A DNA stretch of 64,000 nt, from positions 11,634,470 through 11,698,469 of the forward strand of contig JAAOOA010000028.1 of the NCBI GenBank assembly GCA_012861695.1. Direction: 5' to 3'. The notes below the pieces were generated by a model, which saw nothing but the letters and a program-made list of their open reading frames with translations, had not been told where the DNA came from and made no database searches. Source of the stretch: Trematomus loennbergii (Eukaryota; Chordata; Actinopteri; Perciformes; Nototheniidae). A program made the position numbers and the translations under genes. Shown here piece by piece: positions 1 through 11,279 of this stretch. Position 1 is the first letter of the stretch, and each line of letters starts with the position of its first letter.

Positions 1-250
1 TAGTCTGTAACTGCTGACGAAGCCGTAAAGGGAAAAAAGCTTGCTTCTTCACAAGAAATAACTCTTTAGATGGCATGCTGCTATCATGATAAGCTTACAA
101 TGACACCATTACCACTTCTTATAGTTTTCACTCAATATGCTTTCGCTGGTTAACACATTTTACCCCACCTGTCTGTCAACTTCAATGAAATGGACTTGCT
201 CAATTTCTTTTAGAATTTATATTAAAATATACCAATCGCCAGTGGGATAA

Positions 251-736
251 TGTAACTAAGTAGATTAACTTAACTACTGTATTTAAGTACAATTTTGAGG
301 TACTTGTACTTTACTTGACTATTTCAATGTTATGCTACTTTGTACTTCTACTCCACAATTCAGAGGTAAATAGTGTACTTTTACTCCACTACATGTATTA
401 TGTCCTTTAATTGCTTTAAAGATTTTGATTAATAATGTGAAATATAAACACACTTAATAAGACTTTAGTTTCACCTGGAGTAAATTCACAAGCTACCCTG
501 CTTTGCCAGCTTTGATAAACACATTGATGCATCAATAAGTATAATCAAAACATATAATATATATCATTTTGAAATGGACCAATCTGCATAATAAGTACTT
601 TCATATTTGTTATGCTAATACTTTTGTACTTTAACTTGAGTAACATTTTGAATGCAGGACTTTTACTTGTGTATTATTCCTACACTCTGGTACTTTTACT
701 CAAGTACAAGATCTAAGTACTTCTTCCACCTCTGCC
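251..736. mobile_element. Non-autonomous DNA-transposon-like repeat rich in AGTACTT motifs
   Basis: The stretch is full of 'gtacttttactcaagtac'-type words and ends in 'cttccacctctgcc', which resembles the end of a very common teleost non-autonomous DNA element. It recurs in the other units near 35907-36390, 44273-44757 and 52629-53103. A more diverged relative lies in intron 1 of the type I genes. No coding sequence is visible. Family naming is from memory of fish repeats, and the ends are approximate. Confidence 0.55.
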
Positions 737-1718
737 AAAGTGTGTACTTTAAAGCTCAAAAGTGTACTTATTCTCTTACTTGCTGAGAGTGATAGATAAC
801 AAGATCGATACCACCTATGCATGTTTCGACACATATAAAGCATTAGTGAGCAGCAGGCTAGCTTAGCATAAAGAATGTGACAGAGGGAAAAAGCTATCGC
901 CTAGATCTGTGAAAAGATAAATAAAAACTGCTTTCCTAAAGCTCAACTATTAGTCGGATTTAACTCCTTTGTTTAATTTGTACCTTGGAAGTTAAGAGCT
1001 GTAATAATTTATTGTATTTATTTCAGGTTTTTAAAGTTTGGGATAAAGATTTAGGCTAACTGTTGTACCCCTTTTTCGGGTTTTTACAGGCACAGTTCAA
1101 AATCAAATGTTCATGTTTTTCTTCTGTCTCTAACATTTGTCAACTCACTCCAAAATAATGGCACTACAGATAGAAGGAAAATATGTATCTTTGATTTGGT
1201 CTTTGATCCTACCAAAGGCAGCAGTAAACCTAGCTCAAATATAATTCAGTTTAAAAGGATGTAGCCTACAGAAAACACTTGAGAATGAAGAAAGGTGATT
1301 GAAGATGAGAAATTATTGTAAATGTATGTATAAATGTAAATATGTAAGTAGGAATAACTTGCAGAAATGATTTAAAGGATAATCATTGATCAGCAGTAAG
1401 TAAGGGGTGGGAATTAATAAGCATTTGCTTCCTCCTGCTCCCTTTCAGACACATATGATTTATTATGACTATTTGTTGTTGAATATAAATATTATTATGA
1501 ATATTGATAAATACTGTATTCTAACAATATTCTGTATTTGTTTTATTTTTTTTTTAATCTGTTCGAAATAAAGATGGAAATGAAAAATGAAATTGTCAAA
1601 AATGTTATGATAGCCTCAATTAATAAACATCTTTCAGTTTATTCCAAATTACACTGCAGTGTCAAATTGGTATAATATGAAGTTGACAGAGGAACAAGTT
1701 ACATTTGAAGTAAGTTAA

Positions 1719-2213
1719 AGGGGACCTATTGTATCATGCAAAATGCACTTTTGTACGTCTTTTATACATGAATATGTGTCCCCGGTGTTCCAGGGAACTC
1801 ACCAAGTGTCAGAAAACACAACCCTCTCTATTTTCCTCCATACCCACATCTCTAAAAAAGGGGCTGCAACGGATCTGATCAAAACTGATCCAGATTTGAA
1901 CACTGTCCTGACGTCAGGACGGCGGCGCTACGGCTATTGGGCCAACTCCACCAATCAGGAGGAGACAGCCACGGCCATTGCCGTTCGAAAGCGCTGGAGA
2001 CGCTGTAGTAAATATGCCAGGCCTGTAGTGGTGCTGTTCTCACAGAATCAGCCCTTGCAAAACAGAGCTAAAAAAGTGCAAATTGAGCGAAATGAGGCAT
2101 GGCTAAAATGCATGATCTGTTTGGTATTTTGAAAAAAAAAAAAGTATAAATATGCCTTATATATAGGTATGGTCCTACACTATATTATTCAAATATAGCA
2201 TGATAGGTCCACT
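1719..2213. mobile_element. Non-autonomous TTAA-site (piggyBac-like) element with an empty-site control
   Basis: The element begins AAAGGGGACCTATT after TTAA and ends with the imperfect inverted copy AATATAGCATGATAGGTCCACTT before TCAA. The same site in the later units reads 'gaagtaagttaagttt' (near 37380 and 45745) with a single TTAA and no insert. The element therefore entered a TTAA and duplicated it, and the right copy has since become TCAA. A 129-codon open frame inside has no recognisable domain and is treated as chance. Confidence 0.75.
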
Positions 2214-2280
2214 TCAAGTTTAGCATTTTAATTACAATTAAGTCAAATACAAATTAAACAAAATGCTTTAAATGTGTAGC

Positions 2281-2286
2281 TTTATT
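2281..2286 (-). promoter_or_regulatory. Polyadenylation signal of the type I pseudogene at 2328-4646
   Basis: AATAAA on the minus strand, in the same context ('gtgtagctttattaat' on plus) as the signals in units B and C. It survives although most of the last exon is deleted. Confidence 0.55.
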
Positions 2287-2489
2287 AATGGAAACAGATA
2301 TATAGCAAACATTTACTCAATGAACTAATCATCTGCTCTCCATTCTTCATCAGGTACAGCCCACTTGTGCAACCATTAGCCAATAACCAACCAAGGTAGA
2401 AGCCCGCCCACATTATAATTAATAATAATTGACATGTAACAATGAATACCAAGGACACAAAGGCTTATTGTTGACTGCAGACGCGGTCA

Positions 2490-2814
2490 AGTTTTCAAAA
2501 TGGTGTTCCCCAACTCCCCTGATCTGAGGATCAACGCACTAGCCCACGGCGCTATAGTTGAATCTCCTCCTAGAGCACCATTGTGTTTTATTAAACCAAA
2601 TATCTCTCAGAGGGGCGTGGGGAGTGGCTCCTTATTTTCATCTAAAGTAAAAGACACAGAATCAGCACTTTTGAAACAGGGCTGAAACAGAGGGGATTAT
2701 GGGATGCAATGCATGATCTGTTCGGTATTTCGAGCCAAACACTTCAGAGACATGTTTTGTATATATCTGAGACCTATGATATTATTGGAAAAGAGTATAA
2801 TAGGGGACCTTTAA
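2490..2814. mobile_element. TTAA-site repeat in the last intron of gene 1
   Basis: It ends 'tataataggggaccttTAA', a terminus resembling that of the element at 1719-2213, and shares internal words such as 'catgatctgttcggtattt'. Homologous sequence occupies the corresponding intron of the type I copies at 17170-17484, 38460-38770 and 46816-47127. The insertion therefore predates those duplications. Confidence 0.6.
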
Positions 2815-3813
2815 CACACATCATGTTGCTCAGTTTACCTGTTCCAGGCTGGTATGCGCCGCCGATGTTTGTGAAGACGTTCTTGTAGGTCACTGTGATG
2901 GCAGCGGTGAAAGGTCCAAAATGTGTAGCTAGGCCTGAAGATGCTCCAAATGCCACATGCTGACCATGAAAGACTACATAAAAACATTTTTGTTTAAAAA
3001 GTGTCATCAAGTTGAAACAATGCAAGCCATACCTAAAATAAATGAAAACATAGTGTCTATTTACTTTATATTCTTACCTTGGACGTCTGCCCTCAGATCC
3101 TCTACTTGTTTCTCAGTGTCTTTCAGTTTGGCCTCCAGGTCTCTTAAGATGTCATCCTTCTTCTGGCTCTCTATGGTGTGAGGGAAGAGTGAAGAAAAGA
3201 TCTCACATATTCAGGCACTGAAATAGACTAAATGCTCTGCCTCTCACACTGTACACTGTGTGGGAGGACACAGCAGACACACAGAGGTGCTCTCAGTCCC
3301 CCCACATTCATCCACTGCATTATCTCCATTTCACTAGATACGCTTAGGCCAATGAATGCAATATGTGTGCATCCACTTTGTGATTATTTCTATAAGGCTG
3401 GGTATTTATATTCTAGGTGAAAGAAATTACTAACTTAATAAGACTTTACGCTGATCAGGCCTTAATGCTGATGTCAAACTGAAATGTTTCCTTGGATACT
3501 GATGCTGTCTCCTCTCTGTCCTCCAGAAGGCAGGCAAGTACAACTGAGGAAAATAAAAGCTGTACAGTCCTATCAATATGCTTCCATTCAAGCAGCCATT
3601 AATAAAGCATTTCAGGATTCTTTAAACTGCAGATCTGTGCTTACATCTACAATAAACCAACCTCCTGTTAAATGAAATCCTGTGAACAAGTGTTTTTATA
3701 ATTGAGACATAAAACAATAAATCATGAATAGTTCCTAGTGTGAAATCAATATATGTTTTGGATTTCGGATTTTAAACATTGGTGCGTAGATTATATATTG
3801 ATTGTCCCTGATG

Positions 3814-4470
3814 TTATTTACACTGGTAGAAGATCACATTTACTTAGTACAATGTTGAGGTACTTCCTATTTTATGCAACTTTATGCTTAATTTCTGAGT
3901 TAAATATTTTACTTTTTTCCTTTGCCTGGTTATTTGACACTTTAGTGACTTTGCAGATTAAGATGATTGATACAAAATATCAATCAACTAATCAATGATG
4001 ATGTTTTTAATACATTAAGCTTCCCAGCAGTATTTATTCAAAATGACTCTACCTTAAACAGCTACAACATTAAAGTGATGAACACATGAATGCCTCAATA
4101 ATTATAATCCAACAACGTAATATAGATTTCTCTGAAACTGGCTATTCTGCCAAATGTATTCCTATTACTTTTTGTTATTTAATTTTTTATAAAGCTGATA
4201 CTTTTATAATTTTACTTCAGTCACATCGTGAATGACACAACACATTTTCCGAGGGGTAAATTCACAAGTTAACAAGCCATATATAAAGTTTTATATAAAT
4301 ATATAGATACAATATTATGAAATAGGTTATCCTCCAAAATTAATTCTATAAGTATGTGTTGATGCTAATTAATTTACACTTTTACTTATTTGAATTTGAA
4401 TGCAGGACTTTTACTTGTAACAACGCACTTCTACACTGTAGTTTAAGATTTTGTCTTGTAACATTTTAGT
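3814..4470. repeat. Old AGTACTT-type repeat in intron 1 of gene 1
   Basis: It is AT-rich, contains 'ggacttttacttgtaacaa' and 'tagtacaatgttgaggtac', and is a diverged relative of the repeat at 251-736. It is present at the same intron position in the other type I copies (about 18440-19090, 39740-40390 and 48100-48750), so it belonged to the ancestral gene. Confidence 0.5.
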
Positions 4471-4646
4471 GCAGAACCACCAACTACCAACTACTGTGTT
4501 GAAAGATAAACGTGATCATGAATCGTCTAAAAAATAGGTTTGTCTTTTCTTACCGTTCATCTGTGTGTGATCCATCAACTCTTTTTCAGTCTTTGTCAGT
4601 CTGGCCTCCATCTCTTCAATTTTTTTGTCAATGTCAATGCTGAGTG

Positions 4647-6120
4647 TTCACATAACCTGGCTGCATTCCCTTTTTTAGTCATCATTTACATTTTTCAATA
4701 AGGAAACAAAAAAGTAAAAATGCTTCGGACAATCACATGCTGACATAAATACCCCTCTTGCTTTGTTTGGCTTGCCTCACAAACAAGCATGTTTCTCTGG
4801 CTGGAGCCACCAGGAACAGAAACAAAAGCTGTTTTTATGTTTTATGTTTCAGCTGGTTCTCTGTCCTGTTTAATTCCTAATGCTTTCATCACCTCCTGAT
4901 ATGGACGAGTCACAGTGAGACCCGGCAATCACTTGTCAATTAGACTTGATGAACGCACATGAGGCCCCCATCAGACATGCTGCCATGTATTCAGTGGCAG
5001 AAAGTTTTAGTACTGTCGAAAAACTGAAGGTTTGAACATGTAATGAGGCCTTTATGAATGTTTGAGTTGATTGTTGCAGCAAACAGGAAATAATGGAAAT
5101 GTTCAGCTGTGGTTTTCAGATAAATCATAACATTATTTTTATGATTTCTGGAAGTGGGATTGATGTGTGGCTGGAGTGATAACTTTGATTAAATTAAAGT
5201 TAATAACTTATTCCAAGTCCAATTGTCTTCGGCCAAAGGTGTCTTTGGTTATCTTACCCTTGCTCAAAGGAACAATACATTTGTATTTACAATCTTGTAT
5301 TGCATAAAAAATAAAAGGATAGCTAAAAATGCAATTGTCAGCTGTTCCCATGAAGACACTTCACTGAATTGTTCCTACTTAATACTTTTCCTCTGCAGCC
5401 ATGGCCTGATTTAATACATTCCTCGACAAAATACATCTCCACCAGTGAGCCACATGTTGCACCAGGCCTTTTTCTAACAATGATGATTAACTTTTCATTT
5501 TGAGTCTATCCCAATGACAAGCCTTTTTACATCTATAAAGCTCAATGATTAACAAATTGTATCTTTGCTTAAGTTGTACTTAAATGTACACATTTTAAGT
5601 TTAAGTTATAAAATGACTTGTGTCTTTGAGAAAGTGACAAAACTAATCTCAGCTTTTTGGGTAACACTTTATATTAAGGTACACAAATTCATCATCAATA
5701 GTTGTTAATTAACATGCATATTAGCAGTATATTGGCTCTTTTTAGTCATTATAAAACACTTATTAATGCCTTATTCTGCATGACCATATTCTACAAGTTG
5801 TAGAATATGGTCATGCAGAATAAGGCATTAATAAGTGTTTTATAATGACTTGTGTCAAAGAGAAAGTGACAAAACTACATCTTGTACTTGCATTTCAGCT
5901 TTTTTGACATTGGACAGATCCATTCTTACCCAATCTTGTCACACGACTGATAACAATTAGTGTGTTTCTCAAAATGTCAACCTAAATATTCAAGAGTTAT
6001 TAAGTGAAATACAATTTTGGATTTGGCATGTCATATAACAATTATATCAAGATTGAACCTCATATTAAAAAAACTGAAAATGAGAAACAGTTTTGCAACT
6101 TTTCTGGCTGGAATCAGAGC
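4647..6120. other. Spacer between type I pseudogene and type II gene
   Basis: No gene is seen. The stretch is AT-rich. Its only structured part is a palindromic insertion (5609-5881, listed separately). The short open frames here have no recognisable domains. Confidence 0.6.
5609..5881. mobile_element. Palindrome-bearing insertion flanked by direct repeats
   Basis: A perfect 107-bp palindrome at 5744-5850 (53-bp arms, one-base centre at 5797) is preceded by 'gggtaacactttatattaa', a common fish foldback-like repeat. A near-identical block of about 33 bp containing 'gagaaagtgacaaaacta' occurs on both sides (about 5612-5650 and 5847-5880). Confidence 0.6.
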
Positions 6121-6123
6121 ATC

Positions 6124-6129
6124 TTTATT
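6124..6129 (-). promoter_or_regulatory. Polyadenylation signal of gene 2
   Basis: AATAAA on the minus strand, about 335 nt downstream of the gene 2 stop codon. It is the first such hexamer after the stop in a plausible 3' UTR. Confidence 0.5.
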
Positions 6130-6461
6130 AACAAAACACTTTTTAAAGGCAAATATACATTTTTAATTCATATACATTTTTCTATGTACACATGACATTG
6201 GATTCCCCCAACCTGAATCATGGATGAAATGTTTACATTGATTCAAATTTCCTGAGCTGCTATCATCAGCATTTACAACAATAAAGATAAACCCGCTGTA
6301 CACTCTCTGACCAATCAGCTGACAGAGAAACCTACAGCTCGTGAACACAAACAATAGCATCTAGCTGCTACAGACCCAGATGTTTTCTCTGTAATTGTTG
6401 AAGACTAGACCAGAGTTAAAATAAAACTTGGACTTATCTTCATCAGATTATATAACGACCA

Positions 6462-7363
6462 CTACAGAGGGAATAGCAAATGGCCAATGAAGGTGCTGTG
6501 GCTATTACTATTATCAACAATCCAGGTGTTCGCTCGGTGTCTCATGTACACCTGGTCTCCCACTTCAAGCTGTAGAGTCATGCCGTTGGTTGCCGTCTCA
6601 TAGCGGCTTCCAGCTGCATGGTTGTACACAGTAACCATCTGCTCTCCATTCTTCATCAGGCGCAGCCCCATTGGTTTAGATGATATATTATGACCAGAGA
6701 AGCTGAAGTAATAGATTCCTTTGACTGGAGCAGTGAAAATACCTGGGGATCAAAAAGAGAGAAAGTTACATCTGTTGTGCTTTGGATTTAATCCATAGCA
6801 AAAGAGAGAATTTACACTATTTACTAAATGAAACTATGTTTGAATTAACACACATCAGCTTGCTAAGTGTACCTGTTCCAGGGTTGTATGCGCCAGTGTT
6901 TGTGTAGACCTTCTTGTAGGTCAGTGTGATGTCAGCGTTGAAAGGTCCAACATTTCCAATGGGGCCTAAAGATGCTCCAAATGCCACACGCTGACCTTGA
7001 AAGGTTACATGAAACATTTGGTTTAACTTAACTTACAAAACCTGAAAACAATTTGTAAGCTATTCAAAGACGAAAGACAAATGTATAGCTTTGTTACTTT
7101 ATATTCTTACCTCGGACTTCTCCCCTCAGATGCTCCAATTGCTTCTCAGTGTTTTTCAGTTTGGCCTCCAGTTGTCTTAAGATGACAAAAAATTGGCAGC
7201 AATTGTTCTGACTCCCTATAATGTCACCTGCACAGTGACGAGCTGACTCAATGTTGGGGGTCCCTGAAGCATTGCTCCCTCCTTCTCGGTCATCCAGCTG
7301 CTGCACCTCAGCTGCACTAAGGTAGAACAGGGATAAAATAAACACAGCCACGAAGGTCTCCAT
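6462..7363 (-). CDS. Secreted C1q-domain protein, type II (gene 2), intact
   Basis: Three exons join in frame: 7363-7111 (253 nt), 6995-6873 (123 nt) and 6742-6462 (281 nt), giving 218 aa. Both introns are GT-AG, phase 1. Residues 1-18 form a signal peptide ([18 protein letters not shown]). Residues 19-60 carry an N-glycosylation sequon (N31-A-S) and three cysteines (C44, C55, C56), suited to disulfide-linked oligomers. Residues 61-84 form a short coiled coil ([20 protein letters not shown]). From residue 87 to the end is one complete C1q domain with the family hallmarks [31 protein letters not shown] and the closing [12 protein letters not shown] second sequon is N144-I-S. By family it should be a secreted trimer acting in innate recognition or plasma; the exact role is unknown. 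A TATA box lies about 40 bp upstream. It is the only copy in the window with every exon and splice site intact. Confidence 0.9.
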
Positions 7364-7371
7364 CTTTCACT

Positions 7372-7393
7372 GTCTTCTGCTTGTCTTCTGCTT
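7372..7393 (-). repeat. Two copies of an 11-bp 5' UTR repeat
   Basis: Plus-strand unit GTCTTCTGCTT occurs twice, between the TATA box and the ATG of gene 2. The paralogue at the end of the window has six copies. Confidence 0.8.
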
Positions 7394-7401
7394 GGCTAGC
7401 T

Positions 7402-7412
7402 CTATTTATATA
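7402..7412 (-). promoter_or_regulatory. TATA box of gene 2
   Basis: Minus-strand TATATAAATAG, 39-49 nt upstream of the start codon. The same box precedes gene 3, and a similar one precedes each type I gene, which supports promoter function. Confidence 0.65.
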
Positions 7413-7711
7413 CCAGACAAAGAAGGAAATGCCCCTTGAATTTACCAGAAAATAAAAGACCTTTTTCCCATCATCTGATGAATCATAACAAATAAACTGA
7501 TATCAAGAATATGATAGAGAGTACCTGGCCAAAGGTGTCTTTGTGTATTACCTTATTTACCTTTGTCAAAACAATCATTGTTTTGTATTAGCATCTTCTT
7601 TTTGCATTAGAGATAAGGAAAGGCTGGCTAGACATTTCTATATTTTGTATTGTCAGCATTAATCATTAAAACTGTATCCTCAACTAATTGCCTTTGCAAC
7701 TTGCCTCATTC

Positions 7712-9065
7712 AAATTCACTGAACACAAATATAAAGGCAACACTTTTGTTTATGCTCCTATTTGCCATGAGCTATCTACACAAAAGGCCTATTTCTTTCA
7801 AATGATGTCCACAAATGTGTCTAAATCTGTGTTACTGAGCATTTCTCCTTTGCCAAGATAATCCATCCACCTCACAGGTCACAGGTGTGGCATATCAAGA
7901 TGCTGTTTAGACAGCATGATTATGGCAGAGGTGTGCCTAAGGCCACTCTAAAATGTACACTTTTATCACACAGCACAATGCCATAAATGTCGCAGTGTGC
8001 AATTGGCATGCTGACTGCAGGAATGTTCACCAGAGCTGTTACCTGTGAAACCAATGTTCATTTCTCAACCATGAGCTGTCTCCAAAGGTGTTTCCGAGAA
8101 TCTGGCAGTACATCCAACAGGCCTCACAACCCAAGACCAGGACCTCCACATCTTTGCCTGCAAGATCCTTGACCAGCCATCCGGACAGCTGATGCAACAA
8201 TCAGTTTGCATAACCAAAGAATTTCTTTCCAAACTGTCAGAAACCGTCTCAGGGGAGCTCATCGGCATGCTTGTTGTCTTCACCGGGGTCTTGACCTTAC
8301 TGCAGTTAGTCTTGGTAACTGACTTGAGTGGGCAAATGCTCACCTTCGATGGCGTCTGTATCCAGGTTTTCACTGTACAGGGAAGATGGCATGCAGCGTG
8401 TATTGCGTCATGTGGGTGAGAAGCTCGCTGATGTCAACGTTGTGAATCAAGTGGCCCATGGTGGCAGTAGGGTAATGGTATGGGCAGGAGAATGTTATTG
8501 ACAGCAAACATAGGTGCATTTTATTGATGGCATTTTGAATTTGAGATACCAACGGAGGTGTGTGGCGCAGTGGGTTGTGCGCTGGTGTTCGGATCAGGGG
8601 GTCACAGGTTCAAACCCCACTGCAGTCAGCATGTCGTTGTGTCCCTGGGCAAGACACTTCACCCCAAATTGCTCCTGTGGTGATTGTCCACAGTATTGAG
8701 TATGTAAGTCGCTTTGGATAAAAGCGTCTAACAAGTAACATGTAATGTAATACCATGACGAGATCCTATGGCCCATTGTTGTGCCATTCATCCACCGCCA
8801 TCCCCTTATGTTGCAGCATGATAATGCACGGCCCCATGTTGCAAGAATCTGTACACGATTCCTGGAAGCTGAAAATATCCCAGTTTTTGCACGGCCTGCA
8901 TACTTTACTCCCTCGACATGTCACCCTTGAGCATGTTTGGGATGCTCTGGATCGGCATATATGACAGTGTGTTCCAGTCCCGCCAATATCCAGCAACTTC
9001 GCACGGCCATTGAAGAGGAGTGGACCAACATTCCACAGGCCACAATCAACAACCTGAAGGGAAAT
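7712..9065 (+). mobile_element. Tc1/mariner transposon relic with decayed transposase
   Basis: It starts with 'gaacacaaatataaaggca', typical of a widespread teleost Tc1 element. Decayed transposase sequence follows. The clearest part is the C-terminal DDE region at about 8800-9060, where broken frames encode LQHDNARPHV, FLEAENIPVF, a decayed version of the AYSPDMSPLEHVWDALDRHI segment, and IQQLRTAIEEEWTNIPQATI. Frameshifts and stops break the frame throughout. A SINE interrupts it at 8551-8749. The 3' inverted repeat is missing. Short pieces of the same 5' end occur at about 35240-35325, 43612-43692 and 51970-52050 and at the window end. Confidence 0.8.
8551..8749 (+). mobile_element. tRNA-derived SINE nested in Tc1
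   Basis: It contains Pol III promoter boxes: A-box-like 'tggcgcagtgggttgtgcgc' and B box 'GGTTCAAACCC'. It ends with the common fish SINE tail 'gctttggataaaagcgtct' and TGTAAT repeats. ATACC is duplicated on each side (8546-8550 and 8750-8754), and removing the insert restores the Tc1 sequence 'gagataccatgacgag'. It is a retroposon, not a functional tRNA gene. Confidence 0.8.
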
Positions 9066-10059
9066 AAATATAAGATTTCTCAGATTGGAGCTTTAATAAA
9101 ATGTTATAAAGGCAAACAAATGCATATTCATTCTAAACATGACAGTGATTCATCCTAAGCTATCTGACCAATCAGGTCACAGAGAAACCCACAGAGTGGA
9201 GGATGCCTCGTATTTTCATTCTTCCTCAGTCACAGCCCCATTCGTCATTTTCATTGTCCTCTAAACTTTACAAACCCCTTCATCAAAGAATACATATTAT
9301 ACAGAATATAGTACATGTTGCAGGTTTAGAAGTGCCTTATTTAAGAAGTTCTCGGTCTTAAGATTTTTACAACATTGCCTAAAGAAGCTCCAAATGCCAC
9401 CCGTTTATCTTGAGGGTTATCTTGAGTTATTTTTAAATTACTTCTAGCGATCTTTATCAGTATACCCTTGCATTTTGCAGAAAGCTAAAGCCTGTCTTCT
9501 TGCGCTGTAATGGAACAGAAGAAACGCATTCTAATTATGCCGCATGTTTCTGAAATATAGCTCTCTGAACTTAGGCACTTATAAAACATATCTTTATAGC
9601 TTTAATGGTGGCGCTTTAGTAGACAAGACGGAATAGAAAAACAAGAAATAGATCAATAAAAATTAAAGATAACAATACTAATTAATAATAATAGTGACAG
9701 ATGCTTATCTTTGAGGGAAAGTGAAGGCCTTTGCATGTGGTTGAGCACAGTGCCTTCCACTTTGAGGGGTGGCTTTTCCTATCTTCGTTGCTTCACTGCC
9801 TGCAGGACTGAAGATGAGTCACTATGGTGTTGGAGGAAACAGTGAAGAAAAGTCCTCACATATCCAGAGACTGAAATAGACGAAATGCTCTGCCTCTCAC
9901 ACTGTACTCTGTGTGGGAGGACACAGCAGACACACAGAGGTGCTCTCAGCCCCCCCACATTTATTCACTGTATTATCTCCATGTCCAGCATACACTGATG
10001 AATACATAATGTGTGCATCCACCTCCATCTTTTTCAATAGGCTACATTTTCTGTGTGAA

Positions 10060-10793
10060 AAATGTAAATGATAATGTACAAATCTAGCTTGAAGAGGAGA
10101 TTGAACCAGACATAGAGGACGATGTCTCAGAAATGGAAGACAACAGCGATCCAGACTATGAGCCTGACCAACAGTCAACAGACCAGGAAGAGGCCCCTGA
10201 GGGAGAGGCCCCTGAGGGAGAGGCCCCTGAGGGAGAGGCCCCTGAGGGAGAGGAGCCCTGAGGGAGAAGAGCCCTGAATATTTATTTTTCTCTAAATGTT
10301 CATTGAGGAAAACAGTATCAGTGTCTTATTTTATATTCATCACAGTGAATGCAGTGAATGCTGATGGGCCCACCGGTGGGTCCGGACCATATACTGTAGT
10401 TGAAAGTACACAATGAAACACTGACTTGCTTGTATCAAATCAATACATCCCATACATCATACATCATCAACGGGAATAATCTCAGCTACAACACCAACTA
10501 CAGCATTTCCATCTCCAGTAAACACAGCCTACATGGCAAGCATTTTTATAATATACAGTAATGTACAGTAAGCACTATCTTTGAACTTACTGCAAAATTA
10601 TAACATGAAATGTACCCCTGGTGTCATTATGTCTGTCACCCCTTGATTATACTTGCTTTGACTGTTCAAATGAGATGTCAACCATCAAAATTGGATAAGG
10701 GGTTCCAGAGATATCACTGTGCAAAACACCGGTCAATTTTGACCGAAAATAGTATGGGAAGGGGGGTAAGACCTAACGCAAGAGAAGGGTTAA
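10060..10793 (+). mobile_element. piggyBac-like relic with acidic N-terminal coding piece
   Basis: The plus frame from about 10090 to 10262 encodes an acidic segment (EIEPDIEDDVSEMEDNSDPD, then YEPDQQ and EAPEGE repeats) that resembles the N terminus of piggyBac-type transposases, and it ends at a TGA. The right end 'cgcaagagaagggTTAA' at about 10793 abuts intron 1 sequence of the fossil C1q copy, as expected for a TTAA target. It also holds a palindromic 'ccggtcaattttgaccg'. The left terminus and most of the transposase are absent. Confidence 0.5.
10190..10264 (+). repeat. 15-bp tandem repeat encoding EAPEG
   Basis: GAGGCCCCTGAGGGA repeats about four times and ends with degenerate copies. 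The unit is a multiple of three, so the coding frame is kept and the acidic stretch lengthens by five residues per copy. Confidence 0.85.
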
Positions 10794-11279
10794 TAATAAG
10801 ACTTTGCGCTGCTCAATCCTTTCATGCTGATGTTTCCTTGGATACGGATGCTGTATCCTCTCTGTCCTTAAGAGGGCAGGCAAGTACAACTGAGGAAAAT
10901 AAAGTGTTTACAGTCCTGTCAATATGCTTCCATTTCGAGAAGCATTTAATAAATAATTGTAGGATTCTTTAAAAGCCTTTAAGGCCTAAACTTACATTTT
11001 TGTCTGTGCCAACAAATTATTTTTCCTTGCTCATCCCTAACAAATCAACATGGATAGGAAATATTTTGAAGATCTTTATTTTCTGTTTTTCTACTAATCC
11101 AACGATAGTTTCAAGAAAGGTTGAGAGAAGCAGAATAACAAGCAACATAGGAGAACACAAGGGAGAAAAGACTGCACAATAAAACAGATTTTACTCTAGA
11201 ACAAGGGTCAAACAGTAACAATGTCAATATTTAAGGGAAAGAGAAGCCATTTGTGTGTGATGACAATATCATTTTAGCC

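Larger units (their letters stand above)
1..2218. repeat. Partial copy of the tandem array unit (unit 0)
   Basis: This stretch matches the first part of the 8.36-kb units that start at 35657, 44023 and 52379. Position 1 corresponds to 35657. It is the downstream (3') flank of the type I C1q copy at 2328-4646. It differs from the later units by the TTAA-site insertion at 1719-2213 and by scattered small changes. Apart from the repeats listed separately, I see no gene in it. Confidence 0.85.
2328..4646 (-). pseudogene. Type I C1q-domain gene, decayed copy (gene 1)
   Basis: Four exon remnants lie in the normal order on the minus strand. Exon 1 (4554 to about 4646) keeps the coiled-coil part, but a deletion removes the signal peptide and start codon. 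Exon 2 (3078-3170, 93 nt) is open and longer than in the other type I copies, with extra residues before the shared [14 protein letters not shown] segment. Exon 3 (2839-2964) encodes the first half of the C1q domain, but its splice acceptor is TG instead of AG at 2965-2966. The last exon survives only as about 38 bp (2328-2365) around the GEQM-encoding sequence. A transposon sits in the last intron. Three independent lesions make function very unlikely. Residues such as GPFTAAITVTYKNVFTN show clear C1q homology but differ from the other copies, so this is an older duplicate. Confidence 0.85.
9150..11000 (-). pseudogene. Fossil C1q gene copy (relic 1)
   Basis: Pieces of a C1q gene lie in gene order. 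Sequence like the gene 2 3' flank is at about 9165-9200. A last-exon scrap (9217-9244) resembles the MKNGE-to-MGL region. An exon-2/3 scrap (9374-9400, 'gctccaaatgccac') encodes the VAFGA start of the C1q domain. Intron 1 sequence lies at about 9860-9960 ('cacacagaggtgctctcag') and about 10795-10970. A piggyBac-like relic interrupts the intron. No open exon remains. Confidence 0.6.

Noticed and set aside
1743..2132. 129-codon frame
   Set aside because: It lies inside the non-autonomous TTAA element and carries no transposase motif.
8555..8630. Possible tRNA gene (A and B boxes present)
   Set aside because: The sequence continues into a SINE tail and has target duplications; it is a tRNA-derived retroposon, not a cloverleaf tRNA.
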